NCBI GenBank assembly: GCA_905221605.1
Contig: CAJNDS010002834.1
Span: 157,501 to 221,500 of the forward strand
Origin: Symbiodinium natans
Lineage: Eukaryota > Sar > Dinophyceae > Suessiales > Symbiodiniaceae
Length of the DNA: 64,000 bases
Direction: 5' to 3'
In this document: one piece after another, positions 1 through 8,269 of the stretch
How positions within the stretch are numbered: position 1 is the first letter of the stretch
Layout of the letters: each line of letters starts with the position of its first letter
The notes under the pieces: model-generated
Seen by the model: the letters and a program-made list of their open reading frames with translations, nothing else
What the model was told of the DNA's origin: nothing
Database searches by the model: none
Program-made: the position numbers and the translations under genes

Positions 1-66
1 AAACCCTAAACCCTAAACCCTAAACCCTAAACCCTAAACCCTAAACCCTAAACCCTAAACCCTAAA
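1..66. repeat. Telomere-type array, CCCTAAA strand
   Basis: About nine perfect copies of AAACCCT open the window. This is the orientation expected for the left end of a chromosome with TTTAGGG telomeres. The array is short and many longer ones lie further in, so it may be a true telomere cut short or just another internal array. Confidence 0.9.
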
Positions 67-281
67 ACGCAAAAGCCCGAAGCTGGGCTTCAGGATTCGA
101 AGCTCCTGACTTGGCCCGGTGTTTTGAGTTTCGGGTTTAGGGTTTAGGGTTTAGGGTTTGGGGTTTAGGGCTATTTCGCCTCTATAGCCTTTCAACCCTA
201 AACTTGGGGTACCGAAAATATCAGGCTCCAGGTGTTGCAACCTTTACCACTTCTAGGGTTTAGGGTTTAGGGTTTAGGGCT

Positions 282-380
282 ACAGGTAGGCCCTTGGGAC
301 ATGTTGTGTTTTCCCTTATGGGGGTTTAAGAAGATCTTACTTTAGGAATATTTTTCAGAGGGTTTTAAGGGCCATCCTAG
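282..380 (+). mobile_element. Introner-like element, family A
   Basis: Ends are GGTAGGCCC on the left and GGGCCATCCTAG on the right, with an internal TTTAAGAAGATC stretch. The same element occurs, diverged, at 9577-9738, 10051-10143, 28398-28499 and 29027-29105. In the RCC1-like gene it is a spliceable intron; here no flanking coding sequence is seen. Confidence 0.6.
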
Positions 381-840
381 TAAACCCTACAGAACGTTTA
401 TGTCTTCAAGCGCTCGCTGCGACTTAAGCCGGAAACCCTTCGAGGCACACCACTTCCTTCAAAGCCAAAGTCTTTGCACACCAAACCCTAAACGCTTAAC
501 CCTGACACCTCAATCCTCAACCCTAAACCCTAAACCCTATACCCTAAACCCTAAACCCCAAACCCTAAACCCTAAACCAAACCCCAAACCCTGACCCTCA
601 ACCCTAAACCCTAAGACCAAGAATCTGTATGGGGGGTTGAGGGTCTCTAGGGCTTTCTGCGTGAAGGCCGTATGCTTGAGAAAATCTCGCGTTCCCGAGA
701 CCCTGCGCCAGCTGTGGAGTGGCATTCAACCCTAAACCCTTGAATCTGAAGGGGTTAGGGCTTAGGGTTTAGAATTGCAAGTAGTGAACATTTCGGGACT
801 CGTGCAAAAACCCTAAACCCTGAACCCTAAGCCCTATACC

Positions 841-925
841 CTATACTTGGAGGTTCATGGTACTTAGTAGCTAATTCGAACTGTGCTTGTAACCCCAAGT
901 CTAGCCTAGGTAGCTAGACTTAGGG
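841..925. repeat. Element of the 'GTACTTAGTA' palindromic family
   Basis: Contains GGTTCATGGTACTTAGTAGC and an inverted right half. Related pieces occur at 5914-5980, 25437-25490 and 30251-30368. The right side runs directly into CCCTAAA repeats. Confidence 0.45.
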
Positions 926-1941
926 GACTTATACTTAGCCCTAAACCCTAAACCCCAAACCCTAAACCCTAAAGTTGAGGGACTTGGGGACGTATAGGGT
1001 TTTTAGCTTTTTGTGGGTTTAGGGATTTAGGTTTAGCGATCTAGGGCTTCAGCGGTGTAGGGTCTAGGGTGTAGGGTTTAGGGGCTTAGGGTAGTGATGG
1101 CCTCTGCATTGCACCGACGTGGTATTCACGGTTTCAGTCAGGCGTTCGATTTTACTGCGCCTTCCTTGCGAGTATTTAGCTCGTGTGTTGCATTGTTCGT
1201 GCGTCTGTCTTGCGTTTTGCTAGCAGTCTCTGGGCCTCAGATTGAGAGTGGGGTCTACTCTTGGCCTGACCATCCATGACCCTAGACCCTAAACCCGAAA
1301 CCCTAAGCTCTACAACCCCCCCCCCCCCCCCCATTTTTGAGTTTTGGGGGTTGTGGTGGGCATGTGGATTTGTTGCCGCTTTTCGGCCTGGAGCTTGGTA
1401 TGCCCCTTACACGAACAGTCCTGAGTCGAAACCCTGAATCCTAAACCCTGAACCCCAAACCTGAAGCCCTTGTAAAACCCAGCCGTCCCAAGATCCCCCA
1501 GGAGCGCGAAGGACACGATTGAGTACAACCGAGCAGTGGCGGCGGCTTGGGTTTATGGACTAGGGCTTTAAGGGTCTAGGGTTTAGGGTTTAGGGTTTAG
1601 GGTTTGGGCTTAGTTTAGGAGTTGAGTATGTAACGTTTAACCTTTTGGGGCATGTACTCCTGAGTACCATAAATTGAAAGGCTACTCTATTTTGGCCCAG
1701 GGTTCTCAGCAACCAGGAACCCTAAATGAAAAGAGCCGCAAGCAAACCTAAGCGCTGCAACCGCTTGCCTAAAAACAGCAGCCCAACTGGTTTTTTCTTT
1801 CAGGCCCAGGGTTTAGGTTTTTAGGGCTTTGGGTCTAGGGCTAGAGTCTAGGGTCCCTAACGTGTAGTCGGGATCTGAATATCATCCCCAGCCTCAAATT
1901 CTAAACCCTCAGCGCGACATCCCTAAACCAGCAAGAATCCT

Positions 1942-2035
1942 GCCCTAAACCCTAAACCCTAAACCCCAAGCCCTAAACCCTAAACCCTAAACTGGCCCTA
2001 AACCCTAAACTTTGCCCTAAACCCTAAACCCTAAA
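1942..2035. repeat. CCCTAAA array
   Basis: Heptamer copies with short interruptions (TGG, TTTG), leading without a break into a CCCTCAA variant block. Confidence 0.8.
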
Positions 2036-2037
2036 CC

Positions 2038-2125
<88 letters not shown>

Positions 2126-2139
2126 ACCTCAACCCTCAA
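2036..2139. repeat. CCCTCAA variant array
   Basis: About fourteen copies of a single-base variant of the telomere heptamer (A to C at one place), one copy shortened to CCTCAA. This looks like local amplification of one variant. Confidence 0.85.
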
Positions 2140-2165
2140 CCCTAACCCTAACCCTAACCCTAACC

Positions 2166-2206
<41 letters not shown>

Positions 2207-2215
2207 ACCGAACCC
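2140..2215. repeat. CCCTAA hexamer array
   Basis: About eleven copies of CCCTAA, the hexamer (TTAGGG) form, with two CCCTAAA units mixed in. It follows the CCCTCAA block directly. Confidence 0.8.
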
Positions 2216-2545
2216 TCAGCGAGACATCCCTAAACCAGCAAGACTCCTGTAAAGGGGTAAAGGAGCCCGTGGGGCCCCCAACCTCTAAAACCCCTGAACC
2301 CAAAAAAGCATCTAGGTCCCGAAGTAGCACCCCTTGCCCCTAAACCCCAAACCCTAAACCCTCAGCCCCAAACCCCAAACAAACTGTAAACCCTAAACCC
2401 AAACCCTAAACTGCAAAACCCCAAGCCCTAAACCCCAAACCCCAGACCCTAAACCCCCAACCCTAAACCCGAAGCCCTAAACCCCAAACCCTAAACCCTA
2501 GACCCTAAACCCGAAACCCCAAACCCTAAACCCTGAACCCTGCAG

Positions 2546-2596
2546 GCGATGAGCGAGGTGATGGCCATCGCCGAGGCTGGGGCTTGTGGTGCTTAG
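2546..2596 (+). CDS. Exon-like island, unknown protein
   Basis: Follows ..CCCTGCAG and reads AMSEVMAIAEAGACGA before TAG. G+C and codon choice differ from the repeats on either side. A GC donor is possible inside GGGGCTTG. No partner exon was identified. Confidence 0.35.
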   Translation, partial: AMSEVMAIAEAGACGA

Positions 2597-2759
2597 GGTT
2601 TGCCTTAAGCCCTAAACCCTAAACCCTAAACCATTAAACCCCTAAACCCTAACCCCAAAAAGTACACAATTTGAACCTTTGGATTGTGAAGCGCGTGGGT
2701 ATCGGTTTTTCGGGGCCCTAAACCCTAAACCCCAAACCCTAAACCCCAAACCCTAAAGC

Positions 2760-2855
2760 CTGTTCCCAAGCAAAGCTCTACCCACAACATCGCGCCACGC
2801 CCAGGAGGACGCCCGCGAGTTTGTGAACGAAAAGGCGGGCACGCCCATGAATTGA
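2760..2855 (+). CDS. Exon-like island, unknown protein
   Basis: One frame stays open from 2760 to TGA at 2853 and includes HAQEDAREFVNEKAGTPMN. The left side is CCCTAAA repeat. A minus-strand open frame over the same bases (2725-2913) reads mostly repeat and looks like a shadow. Confidence 0.3.
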   Translation: MFPSKALPTTSRHAQEDAREFVNEKAGTPMN

Positions 2856-3013
2856 CCTCTAGCCCCACGAAACCGCCCCTTCCAGTGGTACTTGGCAAAC
2901 TGGTCAGCCCCAAAGCGCTAAACGCTAAACCCTAAACCCTCAACCCTCAACCCTCAACCCTCAAACCCTAAACCCTAAACCCTGCCCTAAACCCTAAACC
3001 CTGCGGAACTGAG

Positions 3014-3079
3014 CACCAGAGCACCACCCAGCTGGGGCAGCTCCAGGCCGAGGAGCTCGGTGAGGAGGGCGCCTACCAG
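3014..3079 (+). CDS. Exon-like island, unknown protein
   Basis: Follows GAACTGAG, reads 22 codons including TTQLGQLQAEELGEEGAYQ, and ends TACCAG|GCACGT, a possible GC donor. A stronger-looking GTGAGG lies inside at GAGCTCG|GTGAGG, so the true end is uncertain. CCCTAAA repeats precede it and TTTAGGG repeats follow. Confidence 0.4.
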
Positions 3080-3899
3080 GCACGTCTTTTTGGCGTTTAG
3101 GGTTTAGGGTTTAGGGTTGAGGGCCGTTTGGGGTTCAGGGTTTCAGGGCTTAGCGTACACTGCTCGGTGGTTCCAGGTTGTTTAGACGCGGCTGCGGCAG
3201 ATTGGAACAGCCACAAAAAGTTGTGCGACGTCTACAACCTTCCCATTGGTTTGATGGGGTTTGAGAAATATTGTTAAGGGTTCCATGCTTAACTATGGCC
3301 GGTAGCGTGAAGTCATTTTTCCGCCCAGGCAGACTGGCCCAAACCTTCTTCCCTCCTCCCCCATCTCGACCACACCCTTATAAACTTTACCTGAAACCCT
3401 AAACCCGAAACCCGACCCCCGAAACCCTAAACCCTAAACCCGAGATGCCTTAAGCCGTACGCGCCTAAACCCGAAAAGCCGTGCACCCTGCACGCAGAGG
3501 CAGCTCTGGCCTATGGCTTTGAGGCTGTGCCGCGAAGTGTTTAGGGCTTTAGTGTTGAGGGAGCAGGGTTTTTGGGTTTAGGGTTTAGGGTTTAGGGATA
3601 AGGGTTTAGGGTTTAGGGTTTTGGGTTTTGGGTTTAGGGGTAGTTTAAAGGCAGCCTAGCGGGAAACCCTAAACCGACCTATGTGATGTCAGTTACTTTG
3701 TAAAACAAAGCGAGCTCATCATCCGCAAACAAAGCCAAAACCCTAACCCTCATCCCTAAACCCTAAACCCTAAACCCTCAATCCTGACCCTAAACCCTAA
3801 ACTCTGAACCCTCAACCCTAGACCCTAAACCCTAAACTCTGAACCCTAAACCCTAAACTCCCGGACTCTGAAGCCCCTTTTTTGCGGCCGTTGCTTTAC

Positions 3900-4076
3900 C
3901 TTGGGGCCCAGTGGTACCCCCCTTTTTTTTTTTTTTTTTTTTTTTTTGGGGGGGGGGGGGGGTGGTAGGGTTTAGGGTTTAGGTTCCCTTATGTTCCCTT
4001 ATAATAATAAAGTCACCCCCCAAAAAAATAAATAAAAACGTGCCTTTTGGATCACATGGGTTACTGGGCCACCAAG
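3900..4076 (+). mobile_element. Introner, family B, with expanded poly-T/poly-G core and telomere repeat inside
   Basis: Left end CTTGGGGCCCAGTGGTACCC and right end GGTTACTGGGCCACCAAG form the family B terminal inverted repeat (consensus CTTGGTAGCCCAG). Where other copies have CCCTTTTTGGGG, this one has a run of T followed by a run of G, then TTTAGGG units. The body is degenerate but in the expected order. Confidence 0.6.
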
Positions 4077-4382
4077 TCTCGGACTGCCTGCCTGCTTACC
4101 CCAGCTCCTAAAACAAGGATCAATCTGCAGCTGCAGTCATATGACCGAGTCGGTGGATCCATGCGTTTATACATAGACGTTTGCAAGTTTTATGGTATGT
4201 ATGTAGCATGCATACATCTGCGTGTGTGATCTGTTTGTAACGGCGCATTTTGTGTGTTTGTTTCATGTTTTGTTTACAGCATGGTGGTTCTCTAATATTA
4301 TGGTCCCTTTTTTGGGCTCCCGATTTAAAGGGCTCATGGCCTAGGAAACTACCCATATGTTTTCCAACCGGGGCTGCGGTTG

Positions 4383-4500
4383 CCTGCTGGGGTTCTTAAG
4401 GGCGCGGGGGTTCATGGGGGTAGGTACCTAGGGAAACTTAGGGAGTATTCGGGAACCTTGGGTTACGTACCCACCTTGAACCCCCCTCCCTTAATCACCC
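4383..4500. mobile_element. Short element, copy 1 of a two-copy family
   Basis: Shares the order TTCTTAAGGG, GGGGTTCATGGGGGTAGGTA, CCTAGGGAAACTTAGGGAG and GAACCTTGGGTTA with an inverted copy at 61900-62010. Confidence 0.5.
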
Positions 4501-4771
4501 TAAACCATAAACCCTAAACCCCTTTCTTAAGAACCCTGCAATTGCTGAAATGAATTCGAAGGGTCCGTCATCCCCTGTCGACAGCCGAAGGCTTTTGACT
4601 CCGACAACGATGGAAAGCTGATCGGCCGGGTGCCGCTTCGGTGGGGCGTTGTAGGGTTCCGGGCTCGTGTTTCAGTCATGTAGCCCTAAACCCTGAACCC
4701 TGAACCCCGAACCCCAAGACTTGGACCTGTGGACCCCCAAGAAGCCTCAGACTGAGCGAGCGTTTTGTAAG

Positions 4772-4937
4772 GACTTACTGTTCGTAGGGAATGGGGGAAT
4801 GAGTTTAGGGTTTAGGGTTTAGGGTTTGGGGTTTAGGGTTTAGGGTTTAGGGTTTAGGGTTTAGGGTGGCCCTATACAATCCCTCAAAGGGTATAGGGCC
4901 CTACTTCCCCGCATTCCGTGCTAGCCAACAGTAAGTC
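4772..4937. mobile_element. Palindromic element split by a TTTAGGG array
   Basis: Outer arms GACTTACTGTT and AACAGTAAGTC are inverted. Inside, GTAGGGAATGGGGGAATGAG matches, inverted, CTACTTCCCCGCATTCC. A block of TTTAGGG (4802-4866) sits in the left half. A related intact element lies at 41876-41975. Confidence 0.6.
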
Positions 4938-5050
4938 AGTTGCAGGGCTCCGGAACAAAAGGCCGTTTCACATCTCTAAGGTTCCAGGTATGGGGCCTTA
5001 ACGAGGGTTTAGGGTTTAGGGTTTAGGGTTTAGGGTTTGGGGTTTAGGGT

Positions 5051-5157
5051 TTAGCCCTTAACATACACTATAAGTCATAAGGGCCCATGCTTTCTTCAGA
5101 TCCCTATGAACAAGGGTCAGGGACCATACTAAGGGCCCATGGTTTCAACCTGAGCGT
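5051..5157. mobile_element. Short element with GGGCCCATG ends
   Basis: Contains AAGGGCCCATGCTTTCTTC and an inverted GGGACCATACTAAGGGCCCA. A longer copy lies at 44746-44886. Confidence 0.4.
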
Positions 5158-5532
5158 GGTTGATGCGACGCACACCTTCCATTGGCTTGGGTGTAAACCC
5201 TAAACCTAAAGCCTAAACCCTAAACCTAAACCCGAAACCCTAAGCCCCAAACCCTAAACCCTAAGGAAAGCCCGAACCCCAACTCCTCAAAATGACCCAA
5301 AACCCTAAGCCACAATAAACAACCCCAGATCCCCCCAATCCCCCAAATGCCCACCCCCCGCCCTGCCCAAGAGCAAAATGCAGAGATCAAAACGTAACCT
5401 TAAACCCTGTTTCAGCCAAAAGTTGTACCCGAACCTCCACCCACCCTAACTCCTGAACCCTAAACACTAGACTACAAATCCTAAGACCCTAAACCCTGAA
5501 CCCTAAGCCCTAAACCCTAAGCCCTTTGCCAG

Positions 5533-5613
5533 GAACTGAAGGTCTTGCTCGAGGTCAGCGGCCGAAAGATTCCAGACGACCTGGCGCCAGCCACTCGGCG
5601 GCTTGCAAGGGGC
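5533..5613 (+). CDS. Exon-like island, unknown protein
   Basis: Begins after CCCTTTGCCAG and reads ELKVLLEVSGRKIPDDLAPA before repeats return. The frame stays open to TAG at 5626. A donor is not certain: GTCAGC inside and GAGGG at the end are both possible. Confidence 0.45.
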
Positions 5614-6059
5614 GAGGGATTACAATAGGGTGTTAAACCCTAAACCCCAAACTGTATTAGGGCTTATCTTTGGGTGGAAGCCTGAAGACGTAGGGTAGGC
5701 TAAACCTCAATTCCCTAAACCCTGAAGGCCCCAATTAAACCCTGAACCCCTAAATTCCCTCAATTCCCTAAACCCTGAGGCCTGCCAACCCCAAATTCCC
5801 TAGACCTTAAATTCCCCAAACGCTAAATGCCCTACATTCCCTTAATGCCTGTTAACCCGAGATTCCCGAAACCCTGCATTCCCCACACCCTAAGTGGCCT
5901 AAGTTGCCTGACCACTTAGAAGGTCATGGATACTTCTAACCACAGTTATACGTCTACTTATAACCTACTTAGAGGACGAACCCTAAACCGTAAACCCTAA
6001 AGCCTAAATCCCAAACCCTAAACCCGAAACCCGAAACCCTAAACCCTAAACCCTGAAAG

Positions 6060-6133
6060 CCTTGAACAAGCATCGCAAGGAGCTCGACAACAAAGACTTC
6101 GAGTGCGACCTGGAAGAGTTCCTTGCTGGCCTT
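6060..6133 (+). CDS. Exon-like island ending at a T-run/G-run tract
   Basis: After GAAAG the frame reads LNKHRKELDNKDFECDLEEF and ends GGCCTT|GTTTTTT, so the donor GT would open directly into a run of T and then G. The charged helical composition is unlike the repeats. Confidence 0.45.
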
Positions 6134-6220
6134 GTTTTTTTTTTTTTGGGGGGGGGGGGGGGGTTTAGGTTGAAGGTTCAGGGTTTAGGGTTTACAAGGG
6201 TTTATACCTTGCTGGCCTTG

Positions 6221-6251
<31 letters not shown>

Positions 6252-6288
6252 TTGGGGGGGGGGGGGGTTAGGTTGAAGTTTCAGGGTT
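6119..6288. repeat. Two tandem copies of an exon end plus T/G tract
   Basis: CCTTGCTGGCCTTG, then a T-run and a G-run, then TTAGGTTGAAG occurs at 6119-6182 and again at 6206-6288. The second copy carries a (TG)n stretch before the T-run. Confidence 0.7.
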
Positions 6289-6540
6289 TTTAAGGGTTTA
6301 GAAGGGTTTATAAGGGCTTATAAAGGCTTATAAGGGTTTTATCAGGGTTTATAAGGGTTTTATCAGGGTTTATCAGGGTTTATCAGGGTTTATAGGGTTT
6401 ATAGGGTTTATCAGGGTTTATCAGGGTTTATAAGGGTTTTATCAGGGTTTATCAGGGTTTGTTCGGGTTTATAGGGTTTCTCAGGGTTTATCAGGGTTTG
6501 TACGGGTTTATCAGGGTTGATCAGGGTTTATTCGGGTTTA
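6289..6540. repeat. Variant array, TTTATCAGGG / TTTATAAGGG
   Basis: About twenty units of GGGTTTAT with inserts (CA, AA, none), a longer and softer version of the telomere unit. It passes into true TTTAGGG at 6540. Confidence 0.75.
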
Positions 6541-6549
6541 GGGTTTAGG

Positions 6550-6764
6550 GTTTAGGGTCCAGTGGCATCCTGTGGCTTGTTTGGTCTCCTTATACCAAGG
6601 CCAACAACAAAAGAAGGGTACCCTGATGGCAGTATCCCTAAACCCTAAACCCCAAACCCTAAACCCTAAACCCTAAACCCCAAACCCTAAACCCTAAACC
6701 CCAAACCCTAAACCCCAAACCCCAAACCCTCTTACACCCCAAATACGGTTCCTGAGCTACCAAG
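6550..6764 (+). mobile_element. Introner, family B, interrupted by CCCTAAA array
   Basis: Pieces in family B order: CCAGTGGCATCC, TTGGTCTCCTTATA, AAAGAAGGGTACCCTGAT, then a CCCTAAA array (6629-6735), then GGTTCCTGAGCTACCAAG. The left terminal repeat is replaced by TTTAGGG. The right end supplies the acceptor of the exon-like island at 6765. Confidence 0.55.
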
Positions 6765-6834
6765 GTTCATACGCATCTACGAGCGCACCGACCGGGCTTG
6801 CGACGCCGGGGAAGACGGCACTTGCCCAGAGTAG
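6765..6834 (+). CDS. Exon-like island, unknown protein
   Basis: Starts after the family B introner end CTACCAAG and reads FIRIYERTDRACDAGEDGTC, then PE and TAG at 6832. Whether the TAG is the true end or lies past a GA donor is unclear. Confidence 0.45.
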
Positions 6835-8269
6835 GGCAACCCTGAGTCCTAAACCCTAAACCCTAAACCCTAAACCCTAAGCCCTAAACCCTAAACCCTA
6901 AACCCTAAACCCTAAACCCTAAACCCTAAACCCTGAACCTAGTGTTTAGGGGTTTGGGGGCCAGCTTCCGTAAGCCATGCAAACATGTGAGAGTCCTAAG
7001 CTCTAAACTTGGTTTTTGTAGGGCTTAGGGTTTAGGGTTTAGGGTTTAGGGTTTAGGGTCTAGGGTTTAGGGTTTAGGGTTTAGGGTTTAGGGTTAACTC
7101 TAAACACTAAACTCGCTGTGCCTGCTGGGCACCGGCCCGATTTTCTTTCCGGCGCAGGGCGAAAAGCTGCGTTTGCCACATCTTGCCGTTGAGGGTTTTG
7201 TGTCTAGGGTTTTGGGTTTTGGGCTTGGGGTGTATGGAAAGTTAATGTAAAGACAGATCCTCTTCGCATGTAAGCTTCCTTCGCTCAGAGTGAAGAATTG
7301 AATGTCAGTACCCAAGGCATGCTTGCCAAAGTTGGCTGTTGCGTTAGCAAATGCACTACCATTTGCTTGAGACCCCCCCCAAAAAAAAATGAAAGATAAC
7401 AAGCCCTATGTTGCCCTCATGAGGAAAACATTCTGGATTATGTGTTTTTTATTTCATTTTTGTGGGAGGGGTCTCTTAAGCAGGTAGATTATAAGCCCTA
7501 CATTGCCCTAGCTTGTAAGATAAGGAACATATTACTATTATGATTATTATTCTTCTTCTTATTGTTATTATTATATTTTTTGTTTTGGGGGGGGCTCTGA
7601 AGCAAGTAGTAGTGCATAAGTGCAAACCTCGCAGATTTGTTGTTGCCCTAAACCCGAAACCCTTAACCCTTAACCCTTAGCCCTGAACCTTCAAACCTGA
7701 ACCTTAAGCACACCTGTGGGTAGGCTGCAAACTTGGCACTAAACCCTAAACCCATAAACTCTAAACTCGAAGCCCTGAGCCCTGACCCCTAAACCCTTAA
7801 ATCTAAACCCCCAAAACCCAAAACCCTAAAACCCTAAACCCTAAAACCCTAAACCCCTAAACACCTAAAACCCTAAAACCCTTATCACTAAACCCTAAAA
7901 TTCGTACCGCGGTACCAGGGCCATGCCCCAGGAAACCTAGGCAAACTCATCTCTACAGCTGGGTGAATCTAGACAACACAACCTTTGGGGTTTAGGGTTT
8001 AGGGTTTAGGTCCTTGTAGTTTACGGCCACACAAACAAGACCTGTTTGCAGTTTGGATAGCGCACGGACCCTGAGCCCTACACCCTAAAATACCTTATGC
8101 CCTAAACCCTAAATTCTATACCTTATACCCTAAACCCTACATTCTATACCTTATACCCTAAACCCTAAACCCTCAACCCTAAACCCTAAACCTAAACCCT
8201 AAACCCTAAACCCTAAACCTTAAACCCTAAACACTAAATGCAAATCAGCAACTTACGTTCATGCTTCAG
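6835..8269. other. Arrays and a short inverted-repeat element, no clear gene
   Basis: Contains CCCTAAA at 6845-6940, TTTAGGG at 7019-7097, an inverted-repeat element at 7367-7480 with a third arm at 7574-7606, A/T-rich sequence at 7540-7580, and degenerate CCCTAAA to 8240. The minus open frame at 7100-7402 ends in the element and is not convincing. Confidence 0.5.
7367..7480. mobile_element. Inverted-repeat element with GCTTGAGACC / GGTCTCTTAAGC arms
   Basis: The left arm (GCTTGAGACCCCCCC then A-run and ATGAAA) is matched, inverted, by ATTTCATTTTTGTGGGAGGGG followed by TCTCTTAAGC. A further arm (TTTTGGGGGGGGCTCTGAAGC) is at 7574-7606, and a similar T/G-TCTTAAGC piece is at 58690-58720. Confidence 0.5.

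Larger units (their letters stand above)
67..2545. other. Degenerate telomere-repeat region, no clear gene
   Basis: Alternating TTTAGGG and CCCTAAA blocks of 20-100 bases, separated by unique pieces of 50-200 bases. It holds an introner-like element (282-380) and part of a palindromic element (841-925). The short open frame at 1094-1279 has no acceptor or donor I would trust. A C-run lies at 1316-1332. Confidence 0.6.
3080..5532. other. Repeat-rich stretch with two or three palindromic elements
   Basis: Holds arrays (3370-3460, 3568-3655, 3744-3870, 5003-5056, 5195-5270), an introner with an expanded T/G tract (3900-4076), and elements at 4383-4500, 4772-4937 and 5051-5157. Open frames at 4047-4356 overlap on both strands and are not convincing. 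Confidence 0.5.

Noticed and set aside
400..725. Short proline- or glycine-rich frames over repeats (also 2725-2913, 14234-14419, 48631-48867)
   Set aside because: Telomere-type repeats are open in most frames and give NPKP/GFRV-type peptides; not evidence for genes.
1685..1705. CTATTTTGGCCCAGG, somewhat like the dinoflagellate spliced leader
   Set aside because: Only a partial likeness to the conserved leader (which has TTTTGGCTCAAG), no gene follows, and no better match was seen elsewhere.
1942..2215. Regular repeats as a CRISPR array
   Set aside because: Units are 6-7 bases with no spacers, in a eukaryote-like setting; they are telomere-type tandem repeats.
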